64,000 bases of DNA from Buchananella hordeovulneris (GTDB taxonomy: Bacteria > Actinomycetota > Actinomycetes > Actinomycetales > Actinomycetaceae): NCBI RefSeq assembly GCF_001907235.1, contig NZ_MQVS01000006.1:1-64000 (forward strand), read 5' to 3'. A program made the position numbers and the translations under genes. This document shows positions 1 through 8,567 of the stretch, in pieces (within the stretch, counting starts at the first letter, position 1; every line of letters begins with the position of its first letter). Under the pieces are notes generated by a model that saw only the letters and a list, made by a program, of their open reading frames with translations, was not told the origin of the DNA and ran no database searches.

Positions 1-296
1 CCCTCGCCTGCCGTCACCGGCTGCGCCTCGACCGGGGCTTCCGGCTCAGCCACCGGGGTAGCTGCCTTGCGCCGGGTGCGCTTGGCCTTAACCGGCGCAG
101 CCTCCTCGACCTGCCCCTCACCTACCGTCACCGGCTGCGCCTCGACCGGAGCTTCTGGCTCAGCCACCGGGGTAGCTGCCTTGCGCCGGGTGCGCTTGGC
201 CTTAACCGGCGCAGCCTCCTGTCCGGCGGGCGCCGTCGGCTGCTCGGCCGTTTCTTCCGTTGGCTCGCTCGTTGTCTTCTTGCGGGTGGTCGCCAT
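1..296 (-). CDS. N-terminus of a basic, Ala/Pro/Glu-rich repeat protein (partial; possibly RNase E/G family)
   Basis: The reading frame starts at ATG 296-294 behind a good AGGAG seven bases upstream and runs off the window edge, giving 98 residues. The protein begins MATTRKKTTSEPTEE and then shows two copies of a 38-residue unit containing KAKRTRRKAATPVAEPE, encoded by 114-bp direct DNA repeats. Such basic, low-complexity N-terminal extensions are known in actinobacterial RNase E/G and also in Rho and other nucleic-acid-binding proteins. The catalytic part lies outside the window, so the identity is open; RNase E/G is only a guess. The gene is divergent from cydA. Confidence 0.6.
   Translation of the reverse strand, partial: MATTRKKTTSEPTEETAEQPTAPAGQEAAPVKAKRTRRKAATPVAEPEAPVEAQPVTVGEGQVEEAAPVKAKRTRRKAATPVAEPEAPVEAQPVTAGE
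7..227. repeat. 114-bp direct repeat inside the partial gene at the left edge
   Basis: The plus-strand stretch starting CCTGCCGTCACCGG at 7 recurs as CCTACCGTCACCGG at 121, an offset of 114 bp, with near-identity through the shared end at about 227. In the minus-strand frame each unit encodes 38 residues, so the repeat keeps the frame. Only a few bases differ between the copies, which points to recent expansion. Confidence 0.8.
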
Positions 297-577
297 AGCG
301 GTACTCCTACCCGGGCAGCGCCCCACATCTGCCGCTGCCGCGAATGGTTCTTAGGTTCAGGAACCGAAAGTCTGTGGTTCGTGCCCGAGGCGGCCGTCGG
401 ATGAGGCGCCAACACGCACGAAAAAATGAAGGCTCGCGATGCGGAGCGAACCAGCCAGGCCAGTATCCCACACCGGGCCCTGCATCCGCGGGAGACTTGC
501 CGCGGGCGAAATTGTCACGCCCACAGTTCGCTAATTTGCCCACACAAGTAACTGCCAGTTGGCGCGTGGCGCCATCC

Positions 578-603
578 GCGGGGCGCGAAAATACGCGCCC
601 CGC
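578..603. promoter_or_regulatory. Perfect 10-bp inverted repeat upstream of cydA
   Basis: GCGGGGCGCG at 578-587 and CGCGCCCCGC at 594-603 are perfect inverted arms around AAAATA. There is no T-run on either side, so an operator or mRNA structure is at least as likely as a terminator. Confidence 0.45.
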
Positions 604-614
604 CCACCCTCAAA

Positions 615-629
615 GTGACGCTGCGTCAC
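615..629. promoter_or_regulatory. 15-bp palindrome GTGACG-CTG-CGTCAC, candidate operator for cydABDC
   Basis: The two 6-bp arms are perfect. The outer bases resemble CRP/FNR-type or Rex-type half-sites, but the central spacing fits neither consensus exactly. Its position over a candidate -35 element is consistent with repression. The cognate regulator is unknown. Confidence 0.4.
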
Positions 630-655
630 AACCAGGCCCAAAAGTCCGCCACAAT

Positions 656-692
656 GGGGCAATGTTTGTCCCGTGCGTGGGACCAATGCCCC
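656..692 (+). promoter_or_regulatory. Hairpin with DosR-box-like sequence just upstream of cydA
   Basis: Outer arms GGGGCA (656-661) and TGCCCC (687-692) enclose inner arms GTCCC (668-672) and GGGAC (679-683). The right half, GGGACCAATGCCCC at 679-692, fits the actinobacterial DosR/DevR half-site layout GGGAC-N4-GTCCC with one mismatch. The structure ends nine bases before the AGGAAGG ribosome binding site of cydA. It could bind the DosR-like regulator encoded nearby, or act in the mRNA leader. Confidence 0.35.
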
Positions 693-714
693 AACACTTT
701 AGGAAGGTGACGAG

Positions 715-2214
715 GTGACTCCCTCACCCATGGCGCTCGAGGCCCTTGACCTCGCGCGCTGGCAGTTCGGTATCACAACTGTCTACCACTTCATCCTCGT
801 GCCGCTCACCATCGGTCTGGCGCCGCTGGTGGCGATCATGCAGACCCTGTGGCTGCGCACCGGTAAAGAGCACTGGCTCAAGGCCACCAAGTTCTTCGGC
901 AAGCTCCTGCTGATCAACTTCGCCCTCGGCGTGGCCACCGGGATTGTCCAAGAGTTCCAGTTCGGGATGAACTGGTCCGAATATGCCCTGCACGTCGGCG
1001 ACATCTTCGGCGCTCCCCTCGCCGTGGAAGCCCTCGCGGCGTTCTTCCTCGAATCTACCTTCCTCGGTCTGTGGATCTTCGGATGGGAGAAGCTCCCCAA
1101 GTGGCTGCACACCCTGTGCATCTGGATGGTGGCCCTCGGCGTCAACCTGTCGGCCTTCTGGATTCTGGTAGCCAACTCTTGGATGCAGCATCCCGTGGGT
1201 GCCAAGTTCAACCCGGAAACGGGGCGCGCCGAACTGGACGGCATCAACGGTTTCGTGCAGGTAGTCACCAACCCCAAGGTATTCACCACGTTCTTCCACA
1301 CGGTGGCCACCTCCTTCCTGGTGGCGGGCACTTTCGTGGCCGGCCTGTCCCTGTGGTGGCTGGTGCGCGAAACCCGGGCGAAGAACGAAGACTCCGCCCG
1401 CCGTATGTGGCGTCCCTTGGCCATGTTCGGTTTCTTGGTGATCCTCATCTCGTCCCTCACCGTCGTCGTCTCCGGTGACATCCAAGGCAAGCAGGTCGTG
1501 AAGTACCAGCCCGGCAAGATGGCCGCGGCCGAGGGCCACTGCGTGGGCAGTGAAAGTGCAGGCTTTACCCCGATCGCCTTCCACAACTTCTCCGGCGATT
1601 GCGAGGGCATCTCCGCACCTATCACCATCCCTTACGTTTACTCCTTCCTGGCCACCGGCAGCTTCACCGGGGAGGACTCCTACGTGAAGGGGCTGAAGGA
1701 GGTGCAGGCCGAAAACGAGGAGCTGTTCGGTACCGGCCGTGACTACACCCCCAACCTGTTCGTGACCTACTGGTCTTTCCGCTTGATGATGGGCACCGCC
1801 CTGTTCACCTCGGCCCTGGCTTTCTTCGGGTGGCTCAAGCTGCGGAAGAACCGGATCACCGACTCCAAGTGGATGTCCCGCCTCGCCCTGATCACCATCC
1901 CCATGCCGTTCCTCGGCGCCTCCTTCGGCTGGATCTTCACCGAGATGGGGCGCCAGCCGTGGGTGGTGGCCCCCAACCCGGACGACCCCCTGGCCGGCAT
2001 CGCGATGCTGACCGAAATGGGCGTCTCTCCCAATGTCACCGCCGCCTCAGTGCTGACCTCCATGGCGTTGTTCACCCTGCTGTACGGCGCACTCGGGGTG
2101 GTCTGGTACTGGCTGATTAAACGCTACGCCCGGGAAGGGGTCACCGAACTGAGCCCGGCTAGCCTCACTGAGGCCCCAGCCACCGCCACCGACGACCTGT
2201 CCTTCGGATACTGA
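715..2214 (+). CDS. cydA: Cytochrome bd quinol oxidase subunit I
   Basis: CydA carries haems b558, b595 and d and oxidises quinol at the outer membrane face while reducing oxygen to water. The 499 residues show the family pattern: His25 in TVYHF, Glu105 and Glu113 in the VEALAAFFLES stretch, His195 in FFHTVATSF and the signature GRQPW near residue 410. The Q-loop is of the short type. The GTG start is chosen because AGGAAGG lies seven bases upstream; an ATG fifteen bases downstream is the alternative. It is the first gene of cydA-cydB-cydD-cydC-kinase, 14 bp before cydB. Confidence 0.96.
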   Translation: MTPSPMALEALDLARWQFGITTVYHFILVPLTIGLAPLVAIMQTLWLRTGKEHWLKATKFFGKLLLINFALGVATGIVQEFQFGMNWSEYALHVGDIFGAPLAVEALAAFFLESTFLGLWIFGWEKLPKWLHTLCIWMVALGVNLSAFWILVANSWMQHPVGAKFNPETGRAELDGINGFVQVVTNPKVFTTFFHTVATSFLVAGTFVAGLSLWWLVRETRAKNEDSARRMWRPLAMFGFLVILISSLTVVVSGDIQGKQVVKYQPGKMAAAEGHCVGSESAGFTPIAFHNFSGDCEGISAPITIPYVYSFLATGSFTGEDSYVKGLKEVQAENEELFGTGRDYTPNLFVTYWSFRLMMGTALFTSALAFFGWLKLRKNRITDSKWMSRLALITIPMPFLGASFGWIFTEMGRQPWVVAPNPDDPLAGIAMLTEMGVSPNVTAASVLTSMALFTLLYGALGVVWYWLIKRYAREGVTELSPASLTEAPATATDDLSFGY

Positions 2215-2228
2215 GAAAGGCCGCGACA

Positions 2229-3341
2229 ATGGATCTGACGACTCTTTGGTTCATCCTCATCGCGGTCTTGTGGACCGGCTACCTCTTCCTGGAGGGCTTC
2301 GATTTTGGTGTGGGCATGCTGGTGCGCATCCTGCCGCGCTCGGAGCAAGAGCGCCGCGCCATGCTGCGCACCATTGGCCCCGTCTGGGACGGCAACGAGG
2401 TGTGGTTGCTTACCGCTGGTGGGGCCACCTTTGCGGCCTTCCCCGCCTGGTACGCCACCATGTTCGCGGGCTTCTACCTGCCGCTGCTGTTAATCCTGTT
2501 GGCCCTGATCGTGCGGGTGTGTGCGCTGAAGTGGCGCAACTACGTTGATTCCCCCAAGTGGCGCAATGCCTGGGATTGGACCCACACCATCTCGGCTTAC
2601 GTGCCGTCCCTGCTGTGGGGGGTGGCGTTTGCCAACCTCGTGCAGGGCATGCACATCGAGCTGGTCAGTCGCGCCGATGGCACCGTGGTGCCGCCCGCCG
2701 AGGTGGCCGAGAAGTTCGCCACCTCCTCCCACCAGCTCACCGGCGGCTTCTTCTCCCTTCTCAGCCCGTTCACCCTGCTCGGGGGCCTGGTCACGCTCAG
2801 CATCTTCGCCGCGCACGGCGCGATCTTCACCGCGCTGAAGACCGGCGGGGACCTGCAAAAACGAGCTGGCAAGTTGGCCTTCTCGCTGAGTGTCGTGGCC
2901 ACCGTCATCGCGGCGGTGTGGGTGTTGTGGGCGCAGTTGGCCTACTCGCCGGTGGCCTGGACGTGGGCCCCGCTCGTGGTAGCGGCCCTCGCGCTGGTGG
3001 GCACCGTAGCTATGGCGGCCCGCCGCCGTGAAGGTTGGGCCTTCATCTTCAACGGGGTGGCGATCGCCGCCGCGGTGATCTTCATCTTCGGGGCGATGGC
3101 TCCCGACGTGATGCGCTCCGCGATTGACCCGGCCTACTCCTTGACGATGCATCAGGCCTCCTCCAGTGTGCCCACGCTGCAGATCATGTCGGTGGTGGCC
3201 TTGTGCCTGGTGCCGGTGGTGCTGGCCTATCAGGGCTGGACCTACTGGGTGTTCCGCAAGCGGGTCGTGGCCGACACGGTCGATCTGGAACAGGGCGCAG
3301 GCCTGCACCCGACCAAGATCCGCACCTTCCTCACGGACTGA
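2229..3341 (+). CDS. cydB: Cytochrome bd quinol oxidase subunit II
   Basis: CydB is the second membrane subunit of the bd oxidase. The 370-residue product opens with a membrane helix and the typical FLEGFDFGVGML segment, followed by VWDGNEVWLLTAGGATFAAFP, both diagnostic of the family. Length matches other actinobacterial CydB proteins. It sits directly behind cydA. An 84-bp gap with a strong hairpin separates it from cydD, so transcription into the ABC genes may be tuned there. Confidence 0.96.
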   Translation: MDLTTLWFILIAVLWTGYLFLEGFDFGVGMLVRILPRSEQERRAMLRTIGPVWDGNEVWLLTAGGATFAAFPAWYATMFAGFYLPLLLILLALIVRVCALKWRNYVDSPKWRNAWDWTHTISAYVPSLLWGVAFANLVQGMHIELVSRADGTVVPPAEVAEKFATSSHQLTGGFFSLLSPFTLLGGLVTLSIFAAHGAIFTALKTGGDLQKRAGKLAFSLSVVATVIAAVWVLWAQLAYSPVAWTWAPLVVAALALVGTVAMAARRREGWAFIFNGVAIAAAVIFIFGAMAPDVMRSAIDPAYSLTMHQASSSVPTLQIMSVVALCLVPVVLAYQGWTYWVFRKRVVADTVDLEQGAGLHPTKIRTFLTD

Positions 3342-3374
3342 AGTCCCAAGTAGCGCTACGCAGCTGCGACAATT

Positions 3375-3409
3375 GCTGGCGGCGGTCCCACCCGGGGGCT
3401 GCCGCCAGC
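3375..3409 (+). terminator. Intercistronic hairpin between cydB and cydD
   Basis: GCTGGCGGC at 3375-3383 and GCCGCCAGC at 3401-3409 form a perfect 9-bp stem with a 17-base loop, immediately before the cydD ribosome binding site. No T-run follows. It may be a partial terminator, or a processing or stability element that separates oxidase-subunit expression from that of the transporter. Confidence 0.5.
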
Positions 3410-3425
3410 GCTTACCAGGAGAAAC

Positions 3426-5102
3426 GTGAAGCCAGTCGATCCGCGTCTCTTGCGGTACGCCCGCGCCGCCCGGCGTCACGTGGCTGTCACCGCTGTCCTT
3501 GGCATTGTTGCCACTGCTTTGACGATTGCCCAAGCCTTCACCTTGGCCTACGTCGTTGCAGGTGTCACCCAGGGACGCCTCCACCTTGCAGCCACGCTCC
3601 CACATTTGGCACTCATCGCGGCACTGGTGGGGGCCCGGGCGGGCGTGGTGTGGGGGCGCGACCGGCTGTCTCACCGCGCGGCCACGGCCGTCGTGGCCGA
3701 GCTGCGGGCAGCCGCCCACGAGGCAGCTATCGCCCGCGGTCCCCGGTTCGTGACGGCACAGGCGGCACAAACCACGACCCTGCTTACGCGTGGGTTAGAG
3801 GATTTGCGCCCCTACTTCGTCTCCTACCTCCCGCAGTTGGTGCTGGCGGCCACGCTCACCCCAGCCACCGTCCTGACCATCTGGTGGCTGGACTACCCCT
3901 CCGCCCTCATCGCCATCTTCACCCTGCCCCTCATCCCGATCTTCATGTGGCTGGTGGGGGTAGTGACACGGGACTTTGCTGCCGCCCGCATCGCCGTCAT
4001 GAACCGCCTGGGCGGGGAGCTGCTGGACCTGTTGGCGGGCCTGACCACCCTGCGGGCCTTCGGGCGGCAAGACACCCCCCGCGCCCGAGTGCGGAAGCTC
4101 GGCACGCAATACACCCACACCACGATGTCGACGCTGCGAGTCGCCTTTCTCTCCGGGGCGGTGTTGGACTTCTTGGCGACCCTGTCGGTGGCGCTGATTG
4201 CCGTCGGTATCGGCATGCGCATGGTGCACGGCCTGCTGCCCCTGCTCCCGGGTCTGACCGTGCTGCTGCTAGCACCCGAGGTCTACGCTCCCCTACGCAG
4301 CGTCGGGCAGCAATTCCACGCCTCGGCCGACGGGGTGGCAGCCGCACAGGCCGCCTGCGACCTGATCGAGGCCTCCCCCGCCGTACCACCGGTGCCCGCG
4401 GAGCGGCGAGCCCACCCCACGGCCGCCGACGTGCGATCCGGGCGCCTAGAACTACGCGGGGTCACGGTGGAGGCCCGGGGCCGCCTCGCCCCGGCAAACC
4501 TGAGTGGCTGGATCGAACCTGGGCAGATAACCGCCCTGGCGGGCCCATCCGGAGCAGGCAAAACCACCACCGCCCAATGCCTGGCCCGCCTACTCACCCC
4601 CACTGACGGTCAACTCCTGCTGCATACCCCCACCGGGGTAATAGACCTGGCTGACGTGGAGGCCGCCGATTGGCACGAGCTGGTCACCTGGGTCGCCCAG
4701 CGCCCCCTGCTGACACCCGGGACCCTCCGGCAGGCCGTCGCCCCACCGGGACGGGAAGTAAGTGACACCGAGTTGCAGACCGCCGCACAACGCACGGGCC
4801 TAGCTGAGGTGGTCGCCAACGTGGGTGGCTGGCAGGCCCCGGTCGGGCACGGCGGGGTGGGGCTGTCGGTGGGCCAACGTCAGCGGGTGGCATTGACCCG
4901 GGCCCTGCTCAGCGATTCCCCCTTGGTAATTCTCGACGAGCCATCAGCCCACCTGGATCATGTCAGCGAGTCTTACGTTCTGGCCTGCCTGACCGAGCTG
5001 CGTGCGGCGGGCCGCACCGTTGTCGTGATCGCCCACCGCCCGCGTCTGCTCCGCATCGCTGACGCGGTGCTGACGGTGACCTACACGGAGGTGCCGGCAT
5101 GA
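3426..5102 (+). CDS. cydD: Thiol reductant ABC exporter subunit CydD
   Basis: CydD pairs with CydC to form the heterodimeric ABC exporter needed to assemble cytochrome bd, known in Escherichia coli to export glutathione and cysteine. The 558 residues comprise an N-terminal six-helix membrane domain (about 1-320) and an ATPase domain with Walker A GPSGAGKTTT, signature LSVGQRQRV and Walker B VILDEPSAHLD. The start is GTG behind AGGAG. The stop overlaps the cydC start as ATGA, implying translational coupling. Confidence 0.94.
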   Translation: MKPVDPRLLRYARAARRHVAVTAVLGIVATALTIAQAFTLAYVVAGVTQGRLHLAATLPHLALIAALVGARAGVVWGRDRLSHRAATAVVAELRAAAHEAAIARGPRFVTAQAAQTTTLLTRGLEDLRPYFVSYLPQLVLAATLTPATVLTIWWLDYPSALIAIFTLPLIPIFMWLVGVVTRDFAAARIAVMNRLGGELLDLLAGLTTLRAFGRQDTPRARVRKLGTQYTHTTMSTLRVAFLSGAVLDFLATLSVALIAVGIGMRMVHGLLPLLPGLTVLLLAPEVYAPLRSVGQQFHASADGVAAAQAACDLIEASPAVPPVPAERRAHPTAADVRSGRLELRGVTVEARGRLAPANLSGWIEPGQITALAGPSGAGKTTTAQCLARLLTPTDGQLLLHTPTGVIDLADVEAADWHELVTWVAQRPLLTPGTLRQAVAPPGREVSDTELQTAAQRTGLAEVVANVGGWQAPVGHGGVGLSVGQRQRVALTRALLSDSPLVILDEPSAHLDHVSESYVLACLTELRAAGRTVVVIAHRPRLLRIADAVLTVTYTEVPA

Positions 5103-6856
5103 ACCAGTTCCCCACATTCGCGGCCGAACGGGCCGCCGTGACCGAGATCTGGCCCCTGTTGGGGGTCCGCCGTACCCGCCTGGCGTTGGCAGTGCTGCTC
5201 GGGGCCGGGTCGCTAGCCGCTGGTGTGGCCCTCACAGCCACCTCGGCCTACCTCATTGCCCGCGCTTCCCAAATGCCGTACGTGCTCTCTCTGACGGTGG
5301 CAGCCGTCTCGGTGCGCATGTTTGGTATCGCCCGCCCCGTGCTGCGTTACCTGGAGCGACTGGCCAGCCACCGGGTGGCACTCAGCGGCATGGCGAGCCT
5401 GCGGGCCGGCATCTACGACCGGCTGTCGCAGTCCCCCAGTAACGAGGTGGCCCAGCTGCGGCGCGGCGATGTCCTCGGCCGTACGGGTGCCGACGTCGAC
5501 GCGGTGGGCGATCTGGTGGTCCGTGCGCTGCTGCCGGTGCTGGTGGCCGGCGCCGTGGGGGGCGTGGCGGTGGCGATTTTGGCCAGCTGGCTGCCGTGGG
5601 CAGGCCTAGTGTTAGCCCTTGGTCTGGTGGTGGCGGGGGTCGGTGGTCCGCTGTTGGCGCTGCGCTCCGCGCGCCGGGCCGAGTATCACCGGCAGGCCGC
5701 CGCCCGCGAGATGACAGCGCTCCTCCAAGACTCCCTCGCAGGGGCCGCCGAAGTGCTGGTTGGCAGCCAGCTGCCCGCAGTCCAGCACCGCCGCGACCAA
5801 TTGGAGAACGAGCTGGCGCAGGTGGCCGACGACGCCGCCCGCCCGGCGGCCTTCGCGACCGCCCTAGACACCGTCGCCCTCGGGGCCACGGTGCTTGGCT
5901 GCCTGCTGGTCGGTATTCCGGCGGTCACCAACGGCTCGTTGCCCGCCGTGGGCCTCGCGGTCCTGGCGTTGACTCCTTTCGCCGCCTTCGAGGCCGTGGC
6001 CGGGCTGCCAGCCGCCGCCGTGCAGTGGGTGCGGTCGGCGGGAGCCGCCGCCCGCATCAATGCGTTGCTGCCCACCGACAGTGTGGCCGCGCCGCCATCG
6101 GAGGCCAGACCCTCCGCCAGCGTGCTGCAGGCCCGGGATCTCGCGGTGGGATGGAGCACCGACAAACCTGTGCTCACCGGGGTGGAACTGGAGGTGGCCC
6201 CCGGGCGGGCGGTAGCAATAGTGGGACCGTCTGGCAGTGGGAAAACCACCCTGCTGGCGACCCTGGCCGGGCTGCTGCCCAGCCGGGCGGGCCGCGTCGA
6301 GCTGGGTGGGGTGGCACCCCACGAGTTGCCGCGCACCGTTGCCGCCACGTACGTGACTTTCACCGCCGAGGACGCCCACATCTTCGCCACTACCCTGTTC
6401 GAGAACCTGCGGGTGGCAAACGGGGCGCTCAGTCGCCCCCAAGCGACCGAACTGCTTACCGCTGCCGGGCTGGGGCCGTGGCTGGCTGGCCTACCCGACG
6501 GGCTGGACACACACCTGGGCTCGGACGCGGTAAGTGTGTCTGGTGGGGAGCGCCGCCGAGTATTGCTGGCACGCGCGTTAGCCTCCCCGGCCCCCCTTCT
6601 CCTGATCGATGAGCCCGGCGAGCATCTGGAGCCGGAGACTGCCGCCCGCTTGGTCAGCGACCTGTTGGCAACCAGCCGGGCTGGGCGGGGCGTCGTCGTC
6701 GCCACCCATCAGCTGCGTGCCCTGGCGGCGGCCGACGAAATCCTGGTCCTCTCCCCCACCGCGGAGGGCACCACAGTGACCGCCCGCGGCACCCACGCGC
6801 AGCTGCTTGCCAACTGCCCGGCCTACCGCGACGCGGTGGAAGGAGAACAAGCATGA
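5099..6856 (+). CDS. cydC: Thiol reductant ABC exporter subunit CydC
   Basis: This is the partner half-transporter of CydD. The 585 residues contain membrane helices to about residue 310, then an ATPase domain with Walker A GPSGSGKTTLL, signature VSGGERRRV and Walker B LLIDEPGEHLE. The usual catalytic Glu after the Walker B Asp is preserved. The gene overlaps cydD at its start and the sensor kinase at its end, each by four bases, so exporter and kinase should be made from one transcript. Confidence 0.93.
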   Translation: MNQFPTFAAERAAVTEIWPLLGVRRTRLALAVLLGAGSLAAGVALTATSAYLIARASQMPYVLSLTVAAVSVRMFGIARPVLRYLERLASHRVALSGMASLRAGIYDRLSQSPSNEVAQLRRGDVLGRTGADVDAVGDLVVRALLPVLVAGAVGGVAVAILASWLPWAGLVLALGLVVAGVGGPLLALRSARRAEYHRQAAAREMTALLQDSLAGAAEVLVGSQLPAVQHRRDQLENELAQVADDAARPAAFATALDTVALGATVLGCLLVGIPAVTNGSLPAVGLAVLALTPFAAFEAVAGLPAAAVQWVRSAGAAARINALLPTDSVAAPPSEARPSASVLQARDLAVGWSTDKPVLTGVELEVAPGRAVAIVGPSGSGKTTLLATLAGLLPSRAGRVELGGVAPHELPRTVAATYVTFTAEDAHIFATTLFENLRVANGALSRPQATELLTAAGLGPWLAGLPDGLDTHLGSDAVSVSGGERRRVLLARALASPAPLLLIDEPGEHLEPETAARLVSDLLATSRAGRGVVVATHQLRALAAADEILVLSPTAEGTTVTARGTHAQLLANCPAYRDAVEGEQA

Positions 6857-8520
6857 CGTCCCTGCCCTCCCCCGCGCTGCTAGCCGCCACCCTGGAACTA
6901 GCAAGCGAATTGGACCTGAGCGAAGCCCTGCGGATCTTTGTGCGCTCGGCCTGCACCATTACCGGGGCCCGCTACGGTGCCCTGTCGGTGTTGGACAACC
7001 GGGGCGAGACCGCCCAGTTTGTGCAGCACGGCATGTCGAGCGCGGACGCGGCGTTGCTACCACACCCGCCGCTCGGGCACGGGGTCATCGGTGCCATCCC
7101 CGACCACGGCACGCTGCGCATCGACAGCCTGGACGGCCACCCCCAGTTTTCGGGCTTTCCGGCTGGCCATCCCCCGATGGAAAACTACCTGGGGACCGCG
7201 CTGCGCCTGCGGGACCAGACTTTTGGCCGCCTGTACTTGTGTGACAAGGAGGGAGGCTTTAGCGCTGAGGACGCCACCAACGTCGAGACCCTGGCCGCCG
7301 CCGCCGCGGTCGCCGTGCAAAACGCCCGCTTGTTCGCCGAGGCCCGGAACCGGGGCCGCTGGCTGAGCGCGTCCCAGCAAATCACCACCACCCTCCTGCA
7401 AGGCACAGAAGAGGAGGAGGCCCTGGCCCTCATCGCGCGCCTCGTGCGGGAGGTGGCGGAGGCTGACACCGCCTTGATCGTGTTGCCTTCCATTGGCCAA
7501 TCGTGGGTGTGCGAGATCGCCGACGGCTACGAAGCGGCCGGACTGATAGGCATCCAGTTTCCGCCGCAGGGCCGGGCGGTGACCGTGCTGCGTGACGGCG
7601 CAGGTCTCGTCGTCGATTCGCTGGCCCGGGCCCGTACCCTGCGCGTGCCGCAGCTGGCCCGCTTCGGCCCGGCCCTCTACGCCCCCCTCATGGCGCGCGG
7701 CAGCGGCATCGGCGTGCTGATACTGCTGCGGCGGCGCGGGCGCATGGAGTTTGCCCGTTCGGATCTGGAGATGGCGGAGTCGTTCGCGGCCCAAGCCGCC
7801 CTGGCGCTGGAGTTCGCCTCGGCCCGCCATGCGGAAGACCGTGCTGCGCTTCTTGACGAGCGGGCCCGCATCGGCCGGGACCTGCACGACCTAGCGATCC
7901 AGCAGCTTTTTGCCACCGGCATGCAGTTGGAGACCGCCCGGGCCGGCATTGCCCGCGGCGAGGAAAACCAGCAACGGGTGGAGGAGTTGCTTAACCAGGC
8001 GCTGACGTCGGTGGACGATTCGGTGCGCCAGATTCGGGCCATCGTCCGTTCTTTGAAGGAACCGGATCAGGAGGTTGACCTGCCGGAGCGGATTCGCCGC
8101 GAAGCTTCCCTGGCCCGCACCGCCCTAGGCTTTGCCCCGTCCTTCACGATCGAACTAGACGGGGTGAGCTTGGCAAGTGCCCCCAACCCGGAGGAACTGA
8201 CCCAGCAGGTCTCGGACCGGGTGGACAGTGACATTTCCGACGACGTGGTGGCGGTGGTGCGCGAGGGGCTATCCAACGCGGCCCGCCACGCCCGGGCCGC
8301 CTCGGTGCAGGTGCGGGTGGCGGTGAGCGGACACGGGCTCCTCGGCCACGTCCTGGTCGAGGTACTTGATGATGGGGTGGGGGTGCCGACGGACCGCACC
8401 CGCAACTCTGGCCTGGAAAACCTGGCGGCCCGGGCCCGCCGCCACCGCGGCACGTTCACCGTTGGGCGTACCGAAACGGGGGCCGGAACCCAACTGGTGT
8501 GGCAGGTACCCCTGACCTGA
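6853..8520 (+). CDS. DosS/DevS-like GAF-domain sensor histidine kinase, predicted haem sensor
   Basis: The 555 residues have two GAF domains (about 20-165 and 185-325), a HisKA_3 dimerisation segment with phospho-acceptor His345 in IGRDLHDLAIQQL, and a C-terminal HATPase with NAARHAR and DDGVGVP boxes. There are no membrane segments. GAF-A aligns with mycobacterial DevS around the haem pocket: His106 in AGHPPM sits where the DevS proximal haem His149 does, and Tyr128 in GRLYL lies exactly 22 residues later, matching DevS Tyr171. This predicts a haem-based oxygen or redox sensor. It is coupled to cydC by ATGA, so the kinase is probably produced with the oxidase it may help control. Confidence 0.88.
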   Translation: MTSLPSPALLAATLELASELDLSEALRIFVRSACTITGARYGALSVLDNRGETAQFVQHGMSSADAALLPHPPLGHGVIGAIPDHGTLRIDSLDGHPQFSGFPAGHPPMENYLGTALRLRDQTFGRLYLCDKEGGFSAEDATNVETLAAAAAVAVQNARLFAEARNRGRWLSASQQITTTLLQGTEEEEALALIARLVREVAEADTALIVLPSIGQSWVCEIADGYEAAGLIGIQFPPQGRAVTVLRDGAGLVVDSLARARTLRVPQLARFGPALYAPLMARGSGIGVLILLRRRGRMEFARSDLEMAESFAAQAALALEFASARHAEDRAALLDERARIGRDLHDLAIQQLFATGMQLETARAGIARGEENQQRVEELLNQALTSVDDSVRQIRAIVRSLKEPDQEVDLPERIRREASLARTALGFAPSFTIELDGVSLASAPNPEELTQQVSDRVDSDISDDVVAVVREGLSNAARHARAASVQVRVAVSGHGLLGHVLVEVLDDGVGVPTDRTRNSGLENLAARARRHRGTFTVGRTETGAGTQLVWQVPLT

Positions 8521-8532
8521 CCTCGGCCGGGC

Positions 8533-8567
8533 GACCGCGCCCTCGCTGCGGTTGGGCTGGCGCGGTC
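8533..8567. terminator. Shared hairpin between convergent kinase and response regulator genes
   Basis: GACCGCGCC at 8533-8541 and GGCGCGGTC at 8559-8567 form a perfect 9-bp stem. It overlaps the stop codon of the minus-strand regulator and lies just past the kinase stop. It probably serves as a bidirectional terminator despite lacking T-runs. Confidence 0.5.

Larger units (their letters stand above)
297..714. promoter_or_regulatory. Divergent intergenic region upstream of the cyd operon
   Basis: These 418 bp separate the minus-strand gene at the left edge from cydA. No convincing gene was found. The cydA-proximal 150 bp are packed with inverted repeats: a GGCGC/GCGCC pair near 561-573, 10-bp arms at 578-603, GTGACG/CGTCAC at 615-629 and a stem spanning 656-692. 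A weak promoter reading is TCACAA at 626-631 and CACAAT at 650-655 with an 18-bp spacer. That would place the 615-629 palindrome over the -35 element. Confidence 0.5.

Noticed and set aside
615-629. Rex or CRP operator
   Set aside because: Half-sites resemble GTGA/TCAC, but spacing differs from TGTGA-N6-TCACA and from the Rex consensus; kept only as an unassigned palindrome.
344-718. Open frame on the plus strand before cydA
   Set aside because: No ribosome binding site, it runs through the palindromes of the cyd promoter region, and composition is Arg/Pro-rich.
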